Positions 1 to 9,110 of a DNA stretch of 64,000 nucleotides are shown here, one piece after another. The stretch lies in contig SZNP01000006.1 of assembly GCA_005239435.1 (NCBI GenBank), positions 186,001 through 250,000 of the forward strand, given 5' to 3'. Each line of letters starts with the position of its first letter. The first letter of the stretch is position 1. The notes beneath the pieces were generated by a model, which did no database searches, was not told where the DNA came from, and was given only the letters and a program-made list of their open reading frames with translations. The DNA is from Halorussus salinisoli. GTDB taxonomy: Archaea; Halobacteriota; Halobacteria; Halobacteriales; Haladaptataceae. The position numbers were made by a program, and so were the translations under genes.

Positions 1-1
1 C

Positions 2-1189
2 CGGTACGTCGCCGACCAGCAGGGCCGGGTCTTCGTCCACGAGTCGGACGGTCTCCGCGACCGACCGTTTCTCGACCTGCGAGACTCCATCGTGGTCGGA
101 CGAGAGACCGGACTGCTCGGTATCGCGCTCCATCCGAACTTCGCCGAGAACCGCCGGGTGTTCGTGCGCTACAGTTCCCCGCCGCGGTCGGGCACGCCAG
201 AGGAGTACAACCACACGTTCGTCCTCGCGGAGTTCGAGGCCAGCGACGACGGCAGGCGGGCCAAGCCGGACTCCGAACGAGCGATTCTCGAAATCCCGGA
301 GCCACAGGGCAACCACAACGCCGGGTCCGTCGTCTTCGGACCCGAGGGGTATCTCTACGTGGGCGTCGGCGACGGTGGGGCCGGCGGCGACCAGGGAACC
401 GGACACGTAGACGACTGGTACGACGCCGTGGACGGTGGCAACGGACAGGACGTGACCGAGAATCTGCTCGGGAGCGTCCTCCGAATCGACGTGGACGGCG
501 AGCCGTCTTCGACGACTCGAACCGGAAGCGGTGAAACGACCGACCAACCGTCGGGTGACAGGAACTACGCCATCCCCGACGACAACCCGCTGGTCGGCCG
601 AGACGGACTGGACGAACACTACGCGTGGGGCTTCCGGAACCCGTGGCGGTTGGCGTTCGACCGAGGACGTTTCTTCGTTGCCGACGTGGGACAGAGCAGT
701 TACGAGGAAGTGAACCTGGTCGAGAAGGGCGGCAACTACGGCTGGAACGTGAAAGAGGGTACCCACTGCTTCGGGGCCGACGACTGCCCGGACCGCACGC
801 CCGACGACGTTCGCGGCGGCGAACCCCTTCTGGACCCCGTCGTCGAGTACCCCCACTCGGGCGAGGGCGTCACCGGGGTCTCGGTCATCGGCGGGAAGGT
901 CTACCGCGGGTCGGCACTGCCGGACCTGACCGGCGCGTACCTCTTCGCCGACCTGGCGGCCAAGGGGCGACTGTTCGCCGCGACACCGCCCGAGAGTGGC
1001 GGAGACGGTGGCGACGAGGGCGACAGCGACTCCGAACTCTGGCAGACCAACGTGGTGGAGGTGGCCGGGGACGACGCCGAGGAGGTCAGTCGAGTCTACT
1101 CGTTCGGCCGCGACGCCGACGGCGAAGTCTACGTTCTCGCGAGCGGAAGCGACGGCGGCGGACTCCACCGAGTCGTCCCCGCCGAGTGA
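2..1189 (+). CDS. PQQ-dependent sugar dehydrogenase family protein (5' partial)
   Basis: The protein is a soluble glucose/sorbosone dehydrogenase-type six-bladed propeller, a family that oxidises aldose sugars with PQQ. The frame is open from the window edge, so the N terminus and any export signal are missing. Family motifs follow in order: LLGIALHPNF, GNHNAGSVVFGPEGYLYVG, an AWGFRNPWRLAFD block, NYGWNVKEG and GKVYRGSALPDLTGAYLFAD. An acidic Gly/Asp/Ser-rich insertion near the C terminus (ESGGDGGDEGDSDSE) fits halophilic adaptation. No PQQ synthesis genes are visible. The exact sugar, and whether PQQ is really the cofactor, cannot be read from the sequence. Confidence 0.85.
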   Translation, partial: RYVADQQGRVFVHESDGLRDRPFLDLRDSIVVGRETGLLGIALHPNFAENRRVFVRYSSPPRSGTPEEYNHTFVLAEFEASDDGRRAKPDSERAILEIPEPQGNHNAGSVVFGPEGYLYVGVGDGGAGGDQGTGHVDDWYDAVDGGNGQDVTENLLGSVLRIDVDGEPSSTTRTGSGETTDQPSGDRNYAIPDDNPLVGRDGLDEHYAWGFRNPWRLAFDRGRFFVADVGQSSYEEVNLVEKGGNYGWNVKEGTHCFGADDCPDRTPDDVRGGEPLLDPVVEYPHSGEGVTGVSVIGGKVYRGSALPDLTGAYLFADLAAKGRLFAATPPESGGDGGDEGDSDSELWQTNVVEVAGDDAEEVSRVYSFGRDADGEVYVLASGSDGGGLHRVVPAE

Positions 1190-1299
1190 CCCGCAAGCGG
1201 GTCGTCGGAAACGTCGCCCGGCTTGCGTACCCCTCGCCCGGCCTGCGTACCTCTCACTCGGCCCGCGCTACTTTACCGCTCGGATGACAACGGTAGCAC

Positions 1300-2535
1300 A
1301 TGGCGATTCTTCCGGAGGACCGAGAGCGTCTCGCGTGGTGGGTGTTCACCGCCGCGATGCTCGGACTGCTCGTGTTCGTCCTCTGGTCGTTCGTCGGAAC
1401 CGTCGTGTTCGGCGTCTTCCTCTACTACGGGATGCGACCGCTCGACCAGCGACTGCGCCAGCGACTCTCCTCGGACACCGCCGCCGACCTGACCATGGTT
1501 CTGGTGACGGTTCCCGTAGTCCTGCTGGTCGGGTACACCGCCATCGTCGGGGTGCAGGAACTGAGCCAACTGACGGGGAGCGACCCCTCGTCGTTCGCGC
1601 GGTTCGTCCCGTGGTCGCCCGAGCAACCGACGGCGCTGGTCGAAGACCTCCAGAAGGCCCTCAGTCCCGGCCCAGCGGAGACGAACCGCCAAGAGATGCT
1701 CTCGGCGGTCCTGTCGGGTCTCTCGACAGCGGCGACCGCGCTTGCGCACTTCTTCCTGTCGCTACTGCTGGCGTTCGTTCTCCTGCGGGAGGACGGCCGA
1801 CTCGCGGAGTGGTATCGGAATCAGTTCGGTTCCGAGGGGTCGGCCGCGTACACCTACGCGCTGGCGGTCGACCGCGACCTCCACTCGGTCTACGTCGGAA
1901 ACGTCCTGACCGTCTTCGCGGTCACGGTGTTGGGACTCGTCGTCTACAACGGCTTGAACCACGTCGCACCGCCGAACCTCGCGGTTCCGGCCCCGGCCCT
2001 GCTCGCGCTGTTGACCGGGCTCGCGACCCTCGTTCCGCTCGTGGTCGGGAAAATCGTCTACGTGCCGGTCGGACTCCTGCTCGGGTATCAGGCCACGAAC
2101 GGTCCGGAACCCGGCGGTCTCTGGTTCGTGGGCCTGTTTTTCGTCGTCTGCTTTCTCGCCCTCGACCTGCTTCCGGTGGCGATACTCCGGCCGATTATCG
2201 CGGGTCGAAACGTCCACGGCGGACTCATGGTGTTCGCCTACATCGGCGGTACCATGCTGTTCGGCTGGTACGGGCTGTTCCTCGGTCCGCTGTTGGTGGT
2301 CGTCGGCGTCCAACTCGCGCGCATCGTGGTGCCCGAACTGATTCACGGCGAACCGGTCACCCGGAAAGTCGGCGCGGCCGAAGCACTCGGGACGACGCCC
2401 GAGAGCGCGACCCCGGACGAGAGCGTAGATTCCGACGAGACCGGCACGTCCGACGAGGCCGGAAGTTCCGACGACGTGACGACCGACGGAGGGAAGGCGG
2501 ACGAAGACGAATCCGGAAACGAGACGAATGGGTGA
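1300..2535 (+). CDS. AI-2E family (PerM/YdiK-like) transporter
   Basis: This polytopic membrane protein of 411 residues has the AI-2E exporter layout. There is an N-terminal pair of helices (about 15-45) and a helix near 65-88. A soluble stretch follows that ends in helices from about 145 onward, with a helix-dense C-terminal half. The family includes TqsA and Na+/H+ antiporter-like members, so the substrate is unknown. The last 45 residues form an Asp/Glu/Ser/Thr-rich hydrophilic tail, an unstructured haloarchaeal addition. Its end overlaps the start of the next gene by 8 bases, so the two are probably cotranscribed. Confidence 0.85.
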   Translation: MAILPEDRERLAWWVFTAAMLGLLVFVLWSFVGTVVFGVFLYYGMRPLDQRLRQRLSSDTAADLTMVLVTVPVVLLVGYTAIVGVQELSQLTGSDPSSFARFVPWSPEQPTALVEDLQKALSPGPAETNRQEMLSAVLSGLSTAATALAHFFLSLLLAFVLLREDGRLAEWYRNQFGSEGSAAYTYALAVDRDLHSVYVGNVLTVFAVTVLGLVVYNGLNHVAPPNLAVPAPALLALLTGLATLVPLVVGKIVYVPVGLLLGYQATNGPEPGGLWFVGLFFVVCFLALDLLPVAILRPIIAGRNVHGGLMVFAYIGGTMLFGWYGLFLGPLLVVVGVQLARIVVPELIHGEPVTRKVGAAEALGTTPESATPDESVDSDETGTSDEAGSSDDVTTDGGKADEDESGNETNG

Positions 2536-3145
2536 GGACACCTTCCGAACGCTCGCCGGTCGGGGCCGGGCCAGTTTCGAGGTTCGCGGTTCGGAGTTCG
2601 TCGGCCACGCCGCGCCCGCGGCCGACCGCGAGGCGGCCGAGGCGTTCGTGGCCGAGATTCGGGCGGAGTACGACGACGCGACTCACAACGTGCCGGCCTA
2701 CCGGGTGCGAGCGACCGAGGGCGACATGCTCCGGGAGTACGGCGACGACGACGGCGAACCCTCCGGGTCGGCGGGCAAGCCCGCCCTCAACGTCCTCCAG
2801 CAGGAGGGCGTCGAGAACGTCGTCGCGGTCGTGACCCGGTACTACGGCGGGACGAACCTCGGCGTCGGCGGGTTAGCGCGGGCCTACTCCAGCGGCGTCA
2901 AGGACGCCATCGAGGACGCCGGAATCGTCGAGGAGCGACCCCACGAGCGATTCGCGGTGACGGTCGAGTACGACGATTCGGGGACGGTACGCGGGATTCT
3001 GGAGAGCGAGGACGCGGAGTTCGAGGCCGAGTACGCCGAGCGCGTCGCCTTCGCGGTTCGGGTGCCGAAGGTCGAAGCGGAGGACCTGCGCGACCGCATC
3101 CGGAGCGCGACGAGCGGCCGGGCCGAAATCGGCGACGGAGCGTAA
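2528..3145 (+). CDS. YigZ/IMPACT family protein
   Basis: This is a UPF0029/IMPACT-family protein of 205 residues. The signature is clear: a DGEPSGSAGKPALNVL segment (about residues 75-90), then VVTRYYGGTNLGVGGLARAY (about 103-122). A C-terminal ferredoxin-like DUF1949-type domain follows. Length matches bacterial YigZ. Bacterial and eukaryotic members bind RNA, or regulators of translation such as GCN1, but the role in archaea is unknown. The start overlaps the AI-2E gene. Downstream is a 337-base convergent gap with a strong palindrome. Confidence 0.9.
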   Translation: MGEDTFRTLAGRGRASFEVRGSEFVGHAAPAADREAAEAFVAEIRAEYDDATHNVPAYRVRATEGDMLREYGDDDGEPSGSAGKPALNVLQQEGVENVVAVVTRYYGGTNLGVGGLARAYSSGVKDAIEDAGIVEERPHERFAVTVEYDDSGTVRGILESEDAEFEAEYAERVAFAVRVPKVEAEDLRDRIRSATSGRAEIGDGA

Positions 3146-3482
3146 TCGCATTTCGCGAACCACGGCGTTCCGAGGACTGACGCAGACCACGGTGTTCCGT
3201 GACCGAACACAGTCCTCGGGACGCGCACTGCTCGCGCCGACCGGCGCGAGCAGTGCGGGGAGGTACGGGGCGCGGTGCCGCCCGGTGGCGCGGCGAACGG
3301 AGTGAACCACGACTCGACGGACCTGCGGTCCGACGGCACCGTGCGATGGCGGTGCTGTGCGGTGACGGTGCCGTGCGGTCGGATTGGCTCAAGCAATAGT
3401 TATACACCTCAAACACCAGAATAGGAGACTAAAGGCAATACAAGAACCAATCTAACATATAATATCCTTTCTACCCTCCAGT
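3146..3482. other. Convergent intergenic region with palindrome and GC-rich repeat
   Basis: There is no credible gene here. The gap separates two converging genes. It holds a perfect 16-base inverted repeat (3224-3257), a smaller hairpin at 3318-3332 (CGGACC-TGC-GGTCCG), and a GCGGTGCTGTGCGG-type repeat near 3348-3368 that recurs at two other gaps. The stretch 3390-3480 drops sharply to AT-rich and would suit transcript termination from both sides. Confidence 0.6.
3224..3257. repeat. Perfect 16-bp inverted repeat, 2-nt spacer
   Basis: The left arm CGCACTGCTCGCGCCG (3224-3239) is the exact reverse complement of 3242-3257, with only AC between them. With so short a spacer it could extrude as a cruciform, or form a terminator-like RNA hairpin for the converging genes. 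No T-tract follows, so a bacterial-type intrinsic terminator is not implied. Confidence 0.85.
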
Positions 3483-4670
3483 TCAGCCACCGAGCGGGAC
3501 CCCGCCGAAGACGACCAGCGAGACCACCCAGTAGGCGACGTAGCACCCGCCGAGCAGGAAGCCGTGCCACCGCTTCAGGCGGCCCTCGTGGAAGAAGTAC
3601 GCGGCGAGGGCGGTCACGACGACGACCACCGGGAGGTGGAACGTCAGCACCGACCGGGATATTTCGAGGTCACCAAGGAGCATGATGACCCCGACGTTTC
3701 CCGTCAGCGAGAAGAGTACGCTCCCGATGACGTTGCCGACGCCGATCTCGGGGACGCCGCGACGGACCGGTTCGAGCGTCAACAGCACGTCCTCGAAGGT
3801 GAGAATCGCGGTCAACACGGTCGCGCCGAAGACGGTCCCCTCGATGCCCAGTCCGTCCACGACGACTTCCGACCCGGCCTCCAGCAACGTCGACGCGAAG
3901 ACGAGCCCGGCCAGCGCGAGGACCGCGAGCGCGACCCAGATCCACCCCGCCGCGGCGCGACCGCCGACGAAGCGGTCCTCGGGGATCTTGGAGACCAACG
4001 CGGGGACGCTGACACCGCCGTCCGAGCGTATCGTCGCGCCGAGTTCGGAGTTGCGGAAGACGGGCGTGTCGCGCTGGTACTCCCGAACGAGAACGTAACC
4101 GAACGACAGGGCGAACAGGCCGAGGAGCGCGAGACCGTGGACGAAGGTCAGCGTTCCAGCGAGGACGAACGGCACCAGCGCCACCGGCGCGAGCGCGAAC
4201 AGCGCGACGTAGTCGGTCGGCAGATCGACCGCGAACGGTCGGACGACCGCGGCGAGCGCGAGCGTGACGCCGACGATTGCGAGTCCGGTTCCGAGCGCGG
4301 TCCCGAGCGCGGCCCCTTCGAGGTCGCCGGCCGAGAGGACGAGCGCGAGGACGGTGTCGTCGAACTCGAAGCCCGTGAAGACGATGGCGAGCGCGAACAG
4401 CGAGAGTCGCAGTCCGAGCGCCGCCCGCGTGAGATAGCTGATGAGTTTCTCGACGCAGGCCGTCAGCAGGAGTCCGCCGGCGACGAGGACGAGTATCGCA
4501 CCCGCCAACCCCTGCGCCGCCACGAACGCCTCTATCGGTCCCTCGATACCGCCCTCGCTCGTGTCGCCGCGACGCTCGTCGGTCTCCTGTGCGACCACCG
4601 ACCCGACCGGTATCGAGACCACGAGCAGTGCGACGACCAAGAGACCGACGCCGACCCGTCGATGTGACAC
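3483..4670 (-). CDS. Sodium/calcium exchanger (CaCA) family membrane protein
   Basis: The protein of 395 residues starts with a cleavable-looking signal or first helix (residues 5-27, ending SVVAQ). An acidic spacer and about ten hydrophobic helices follow in two halves. The CaCA alpha-repeat character shows as a Gly-rich GTALGTGLAIVGVTLA stretch (about 135-150), and in the second half as GVGNVIGSVLFSLTGNVGVI (about 310-330). This family exchanges Ca2+ or other divalent cations against Na+ or H+. The cation and direction cannot be told. It runs convergently with the YigZ gene and is not in an operon. Confidence 0.75.
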   Translation of the reverse strand: MSHRRVGVGLLVVALLVVSIPVGSVVAQETDERRGDTSEGGIEGPIEAFVAAQGLAGAILVLVAGGLLLTACVEKLISYLTRAALGLRLSLFALAIVFTGFEFDDTVLALVLSAGDLEGAALGTALGTGLAIVGVTLALAAVVRPFAVDLPTDYVALFALAPVALVPFVLAGTLTFVHGLALLGLFALSFGYVLVREYQRDTPVFRNSELGATIRSDGGVSVPALVSKIPEDRFVGGRAAAGWIWVALAVLALAGLVFASTLLEAGSEVVVDGLGIEGTVFGATVLTAILTFEDVLLTLEPVRRGVPEIGVGNVIGSVLFSLTGNVGVIMLLGDLEISRSVLTFHLPVVVVVTALAAYFFHEGRLKRWHGFLLGGCYVAYWVVSLVVFGGVPLGG

Positions 4671-4805
4671 GAGTCACGAACACGGCGTGAAGCCACATGT
4701 AACCTCGAATCCGCGTAGACGAGTGCATTGAAAAGTTCTACACGCGCGGGTCGTCCGACGTCCGACACACAAAACATATCGCCGGGAAAGCCGAACTACG
4801 TCCCA

Positions 4806-5213
4806 ATGAGCGACGCCCCTACCACCGAGGTCGATGCCGACGCCGAGGCGAGCGCCGTCGAACTCGACTTCGGCGAAGACGGTCGCATCCCCGCGATTGC
4901 ACAGGACGCCGACACCAAGGAGGTGTTGATGCTGGCGTACGTCACCCCCGAAGCCGTCGAACGGACCCGCGAGACCGGACTGGCCCACTACTACTCCCGG
5001 AGCAGAGACGAACTCTGGCAGAAGGGCGCGACCAGCGGGCACGTCCAGCAGGTCCGGGAGGTCCGGGCCGACTGCGACGGCGACGCCCTGCTCTACCTCG
5101 TCGAACAGGAGGGCGGCGCGTGCCACACAGGCTACGAGTCGTGTTTCTACCGGACGCTCGACGGCGAAGTCGTCGGCGAGAAAGCCTTCGACCCGGACGA
5201 CGTGTATGAGTAG
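4806..5213 (+). CDS. hisI: Phosphoribosyl-AMP cyclohydrolase
   Basis: This enzyme opens the adenine ring of phosphoribosyl-AMP in the third step of histidine synthesis. The 135-residue protein has the family block [27 protein letters not shown], with the metal-binding DCDGD, and the downstream zinc cysteines in [15 protein letters not shown] chose ATG 4806 over an in-frame start 78 bases upstream because family similarity begins about 30 residues after it and the upstream extension is not acidic. It is HisI only, with no HisE fusion. It overlaps the next gene by 8 bases. Confidence 0.93.
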   Translation: MSDAPTTEVDADAEASAVELDFGEDGRIPAIAQDADTKEVLMLAYVTPEAVERTRETGLAHYYSRSRDELWQKGATSGHVQQVREVRADCDGDALLYLVEQEGGACHTGYESCFYRTLDGEVVGEKAFDPDDVYE

Positions 5214-6354
5214 CACGACCGAACCTGCCACCGCCGACGACCTGCCCGCCTCGCTCGCCGACGCCGACGCGGCCTACCGCGACGTGGACGCCGAAATCTC
5301 GGACCACGGCGAGGAGACGGTCGAGGCAGTCGCCGACGCCTACGACCGGGCGACCGACCTGCTCGACCGCTACGAGGGACAGGCGACCGGCACCGGCCGC
5401 GAGAACTTCAAGAACTTCATCCAGTTCCAGGAGCAGTTCGCCTCGTTGGTCGAGGACCTGCCCGACGACCTACCCGAACGCGACGCCTTCGAGGCCGCAA
5501 ACGACCGATTCGACAAGCGCAGACTCAGCGAAGACGACTTCGCGGCCGCCCGCGACCGACTCGAATCCGCGAGCGAAATCGCCGGGCTCCTCGCCGAGCG
5601 CCAGGAGGCCCTCGAACGCTACCGCGAACTCCGGCGCGAGGTCGGCCACGCCATCGCGGACCTCCGAGAGGAAATCGCCGACCGCGAACGACTGGTGGAA
5701 CTCGGAGAAGTAGACCTCGACGCGCCCGTCGAGGACATCCGCGACCCCATCGAGACCTACAACGACGCCGTGAGCGAGGCGTTCGCCGAGTTCCGGTCCG
5801 AGGCCAGCACCCGCGCAGTCCTCGACTTCGTGGCCACGACCCACGGCTACCCGCTGGTCGGGTTCAACGACCCGCCAGAGTCCCTCCGCGAGTACGTCGA
5901 GACGCGGGAGGCCGGGACCGAGACGATTACCGACCTGCTGAAGTACGCCCGCTACTCGAACTCCAAACTCGGCCACTACGTCGACGACCCCGGCGCACTC
6001 AAGCGCGCGGTGGCGACCAACGAGACCTACCTCGAACGACTCGACGCCGACCCGCTGCAACTGGAGTGGCCGCCCAAACCCGCCGCGGAACTCCGGTGGC
6101 GCGTCGAGGAGTTAACGTCGGTCGTCGCCCGGTTCGCGCCCGAAGAAGTGGTCGCGGACCTGCGGGACGTGCAGTCGGTCGTCCGCGACGCCGAGCGTTT
6201 CGAGCGCCTCCGGACCGCCGCGGAAGCGAAGACGGAACTCTCGGAGGCCGAGCGCGAGAAGGTGACGAGCGGTGCTATCGAAGACGAGTTGACGGACCTG
6301 CGCGAGCAGAAAGAACGGCTGGAAGAAGCGCGCGAGGAGTATCCCGACCGATAG
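5206..6354 (+). CDS. Haloarchaeal coiled-coil protein (DUF7118-like)
   Basis: This 382-residue, very acidic protein has no catalytic motif I can see. Heptad-like helical stretches span roughly residues 25-180 and 330-380. A central part around 200-260 is more globular ([21 protein letters not shown]). From memory it matches an uncharacterised haloarchaeal family that I believe is DUF7118. Its start lies inside the last codons of hisI, so it is translated from the same message, but that need not mean a role in histidine synthesis. No signal peptide or membrane segment is present. Confidence 0.75.
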   Translation: MSSTTEPATADDLPASLADADAAYRDVDAEISDHGEETVEAVADAYDRATDLLDRYEGQATGTGRENFKNFIQFQEQFASLVEDLPDDLPERDAFEAANDRFDKRRLSEDDFAAARDRLESASEIAGLLAERQEALERYRELRREVGHAIADLREEIADRERLVELGEVDLDAPVEDIRDPIETYNDAVSEAFAEFRSEASTRAVLDFVATTHGYPLVGFNDPPESLREYVETREAGTETITDLLKYARYSNSKLGHYVDDPGALKRAVATNETYLERLDADPLQLEWPPKPAAELRWRVEELTSVVARFAPEEVVADLRDVQSVVRDAERFERLRTAAEAKTELSEAEREKVTSGAIEDELTDLREQKERLEEAREEYPDR

Positions 6355-6360
6355 ACGACC

Positions 6361-6432
6361 TCGGACTTCGGATTCGGACTTCGGATTCAGACTTCGGTCA
6401 GACTTCGGACGGACTTCGGACTCGGACTCCGG
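6361..6432. repeat. Short imperfect tandem repeat of a GGACTTCGGA-like unit
   Basis: The unit GGACTTCGGA and variants (GGATTCGGACTTCGG, CAGACTTCGG, GGACTCGGACTCCGG) recur at least six times in about 70 bases, between two convergent genes. It is non-coding. The pattern suggests slippage expansion rather than a defined site. Confidence 0.75.
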
Positions 6433-6447
6433 CCTCGACCCGCCGTC

Positions 6448-7812
6448 TCAGACTTCTGCCTTCGCCGCCAGCAGTTGGCCTTCCATCTCGGTCGCCAACT
6501 CCTCGGCGCGGGCCTCGTCGCGGGCCTCCGCGTAGATGCGGACCATCGGTTCGGTGCCGCTGGGCCGAGCCAACACCCACGCGTCGCCGTAGTCGATGCG
6601 GTAGCCGTCGAGCGTCGTCGTATCGGCTTCCGAGTTCTGGGCCTCGCGCTCGGCCGCGGTCAGCAGGGCCTCGCGCTCGGCGTCGTCGGCGTACTCGATA
6701 TTGATGCGGACGTTGTGGTAGCCGTCGTAGGGCGCGACCAGTTCGCTGGCCGGGCGGTCGGCCAGCAGTTCGAGGAACTGCGCGGCGGTGTAGGCCCCGT
6801 CGCGCGTGAGGCGGTAGTCGGGGAAGAAGATGCCGCCGTTGCCCTCGCCAGCGACCGGGACCGACTTGTCTTTGCGCTGGAGTTCCCGGATGCGGGTGAT
6901 GATGTTGGTCGAACCGATCGGCGTGAGTTCGAGGTACGCCTCCTGCTCGTCGGCCACGTCCACGAGGCGCTGGGAGACGTTGACCGCCGAGACGACCGAG
7001 TCGCCGGGGTCGAGTTCCGCGGCCGCGAGCGCCGCGAGCGTGGCGTCGCCCTCGACGTACTCGCCGTTCTCGTCGTAGAAGATGGCGCGGTCGGCGTCGC
7101 CGTCGTGGGCGATGCCGACGTCGGCGTCACAGGCCTCGACGAGTCGGCCGAGGTCGCCGAGGTTCTCGGGGACGGGTTCGGGGTCGCGGCCGGGGAAGTG
7201 GCCGTCGGGTTGGCTGTTGGCGGTGACGACGCGACAGCCGAGTTTCCGGAAGAACTCCGGACTGGTGAGCGCCCCGGCACCGTGACCGGGGTCCAGCGCG
7301 ACCGTGAGGTCGGCGTCGGCGATCTTCTCGCGGTCCACCGCCGCGAGCAGGTCCTCGACGTACTCTCGGCGCGCGCCCTCGACGTACCGACTCTCGCCGG
7401 TCTCGCTCCAGCGAGCCGAGTCGAACGTCTCGGCGAGGAACTTCTGTTCGATTCGCTCCAGTTGTTCGACCGCGAGTTCCACGCCGTCGTCGCCGATCAG
7501 CTTGACGCCGTTGTACTCCGGCGGGTTGTGCGAGGCGGTAATCATCACGACCGGGGTCGCCTCGCGCTCGGCGTACGCCTGCGCGCCCGGCGTGGGGATG
7601 ATTCCCAGTCGGTCCACGTCAGCGCCGACGCTGGCCAGTCCGCTGGCGGCGGCGTCGGCGAGCATCTTCCCGGTTGCGCGGGTGTCCCGAGCGACCGCCA
7701 CTCGGTCGGCCCGCCACACCGTCCCCGCGGCCTCGGCAACCTTGAGCGCGAACTCGGGGGTCAACTCCTCGTTGGCGACCCCGCGAGTTCCACTCGACCC
7801 GAACACTTTCAT
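6448..7812 (-). CDS. glmM: Phosphoglucosamine/phosphohexose mutase (GlmM type)
   Basis: This alpha-D-phosphohexomutase interconverts 6- and 1-phosphosugars, probably glucosamine-phosphate for surface glycans. It has 454 residues. The phosphoserine loop is ITASHNPPEYNG with Ser94, the metal loop is DGDADRA (about 236-242), and the phosphate-binding loop RPSGTEPMVRIY lies near the C terminus. The start at 7812 (MKVFGSSGTRG) is fixed by the conserved substrate-loop N terminus, so an in-frame extension 66 bases upstream is rejected. Archaeal paralogs act on mannose, glucose or glucosamine, so the substrate is inferred. Confidence 0.88.
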   Translation of the reverse strand: MKVFGSSGTRGVANEELTPEFALKVAEAAGTVWRADRVAVARDTRATGKMLADAAASGLASVGADVDRLGIIPTPGAQAYAEREATPVVMITASHNPPEYNGVKLIGDDGVELAVEQLERIEQKFLAETFDSARWSETGESRYVEGARREYVEDLLAAVDREKIADADLTVALDPGHGAGALTSPEFFRKLGCRVVTANSQPDGHFPGRDPEPVPENLGDLGRLVEACDADVGIAHDGDADRAIFYDENGEYVEGDATLAALAAAELDPGDSVVSAVNVSQRLVDVADEQEAYLELTPIGSTNIITRIRELQRKDKSVPVAGEGNGGIFFPDYRLTRDGAYTAAQFLELLADRPASELVAPYDGYHNVRINIEYADDAEREALLTAAEREAQNSEADTTTLDGYRIDYGDAWVLARPSGTEPMVRIYAEARDEARAEELATEMEGQLLAAKAEV

Positions 7813-8070
7813 ATCCGTGGGTGAGTACCCGCGGGCAAAAGTTATTCCGGAGCGCGACTCACCGAGGGAGGGAGTCACTACGTTAGGCGGTTGACGAGTC
7901 GGCGGGGGGTCTGGCCATCGAGTCGTCTCCGGCGCGTCGGTGACACCGCGGCGTCCGCGGTAGCTAGCGTCTCGCCTCCGACCTCCCGATTCGACCCGAA
8001 CCCGACGAACGACTCCACCGGACGAGGCGTAACCCGAACGTTTTCACGCCTCTACCTCCCTCCTTCAGAC

Positions 8071-8931
8071 ATGGGCATCAGCATCGACGAAAAGCGGGTC
8101 TACGACGCCAGCGAGGGGCCGACACCGGTGTACGTCGTCGGCGAGTTCGGCGTGGCTCGCGTGAACACCTCCGACGACCTCGTGGGCGAGTTCGGACTGG
8201 TCCGCCAGTGTTCGGCCCGCGACGCCACGGGAGCGAGCGGTCGCCTCGCGGTCGCAACCGACGAGGACGTGCTGGTCGGCGTCTTCGGAGACGGAGACGA
8301 GAGCGACTCGGAACCGGACTTTCACGGTCTCGGCGTCGGCCCGGCCGTGGCAGTCGGCTTCACCGAGGAGGGGGGACTCCTCGTGGCGCGCGAAGACGGG
8401 ACGGTCCTCCGCGGCGAGAGCGACGACTGGACCGAACTCGGCGAACTGGCCGACGTGCGGGCCGTCGACGGCGACTTCCTCGCCGCGGAGTCGGGCGTCT
8501 ACCGAGCCACGAACGACGACTTCCGGCACGTCGGCCTCGAAGACGCCCGCGACGTGTCCGCCGGCGGAGTTCCGCTGGCCGCGACCGGCGACGGTCTCTA
8601 CCGACTCGGCAACGGATGGCTGGACGAACTCGACGGCGAGTTCCGCGCTGTCGGCGTCGCGCCTGCAGACGGAAGTTCCGTTGGGGACGCCGAACCCGGA
8701 GCCCTCGGACGGGCGCACGCCGCGAGCGAAGACGGCCTGTTCGCACACGAGAGCGGGGGTTGGAACGAAGTAGCGTTGCCCGTCGAGGAGTGGGTGGTCG
8801 CGCTGGACCACGGCGGGAGCGGTGGCGCGTACGCGGTCACCGAGGCCGGGACGTTTCTGCTGTCGGTCGGCGACGGGTGGAACCACCAGATCCTCGGGCT
8901 TCGTGGCGTGCGGGCCGTCGCCGCGCCGTAG
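8071..8931 (+). CDS. HVO_0234-family beta-propeller protein
   Basis: The 286-residue acidic protein has repeated short blades such as VGEFGVARV, GLLVAREDGTVLRGESDDWTEL and GVYRATNDDFRHV. This is the pattern of a small beta-propeller and matches the haloarchaeal HVO_0234-type family as I remember it. No signal peptide or catalytic residues stand out. ATG 8071 is chosen because the upstream in-frame extension is basic and Pro/Ser-rich, unlike the acidic body. It sits just upstream of prs, a pairing I recall from other haloarchaea. Function is unknown. Confidence 0.75.
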   Translation: MGISIDEKRVYDASEGPTPVYVVGEFGVARVNTSDDLVGEFGLVRQCSARDATGASGRLAVATDEDVLVGVFGDGDESDSEPDFHGLGVGPAVAVGFTEEGGLLVAREDGTVLRGESDDWTELGELADVRAVDGDFLAAESGVYRATNDDFRHVGLEDARDVSAGGVPLAATGDGLYRLGNGWLDELDGEFRAVGVAPADGSSVGDAEPGALGRAHAASEDGLFAHESGGWNEVALPVEEWVVALDHGGSGGAYAVTEAGTFLLSVGDGWNHQILGLRGVRAVAAP

Positions 8932-9110
8932 GTCGAGCGGGAAACGTACGTGTGGTCTAAAGAACGTATTCCGTTGCTTCGAGAATTGTCTAGAATTGTC
9001 ACTGCCGGTCGGAGACCGACGCGTTCGAGGCGGGCGACGACGGCAGGACGCTGCGAAGAGTCGGACCCCAATTGAAAACCGATTTACCCGCCGACGTACA
9101 CCCCTCGCAC

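Noticed and set aside
996-2834. Long open frame of 612 codons on the plus strand
   Set aside because: It is Arg/Pro-rich, overlaps the sugar dehydrogenase, AI-2E and YigZ genes in another frame, and reflects GC-rich third-position bias.
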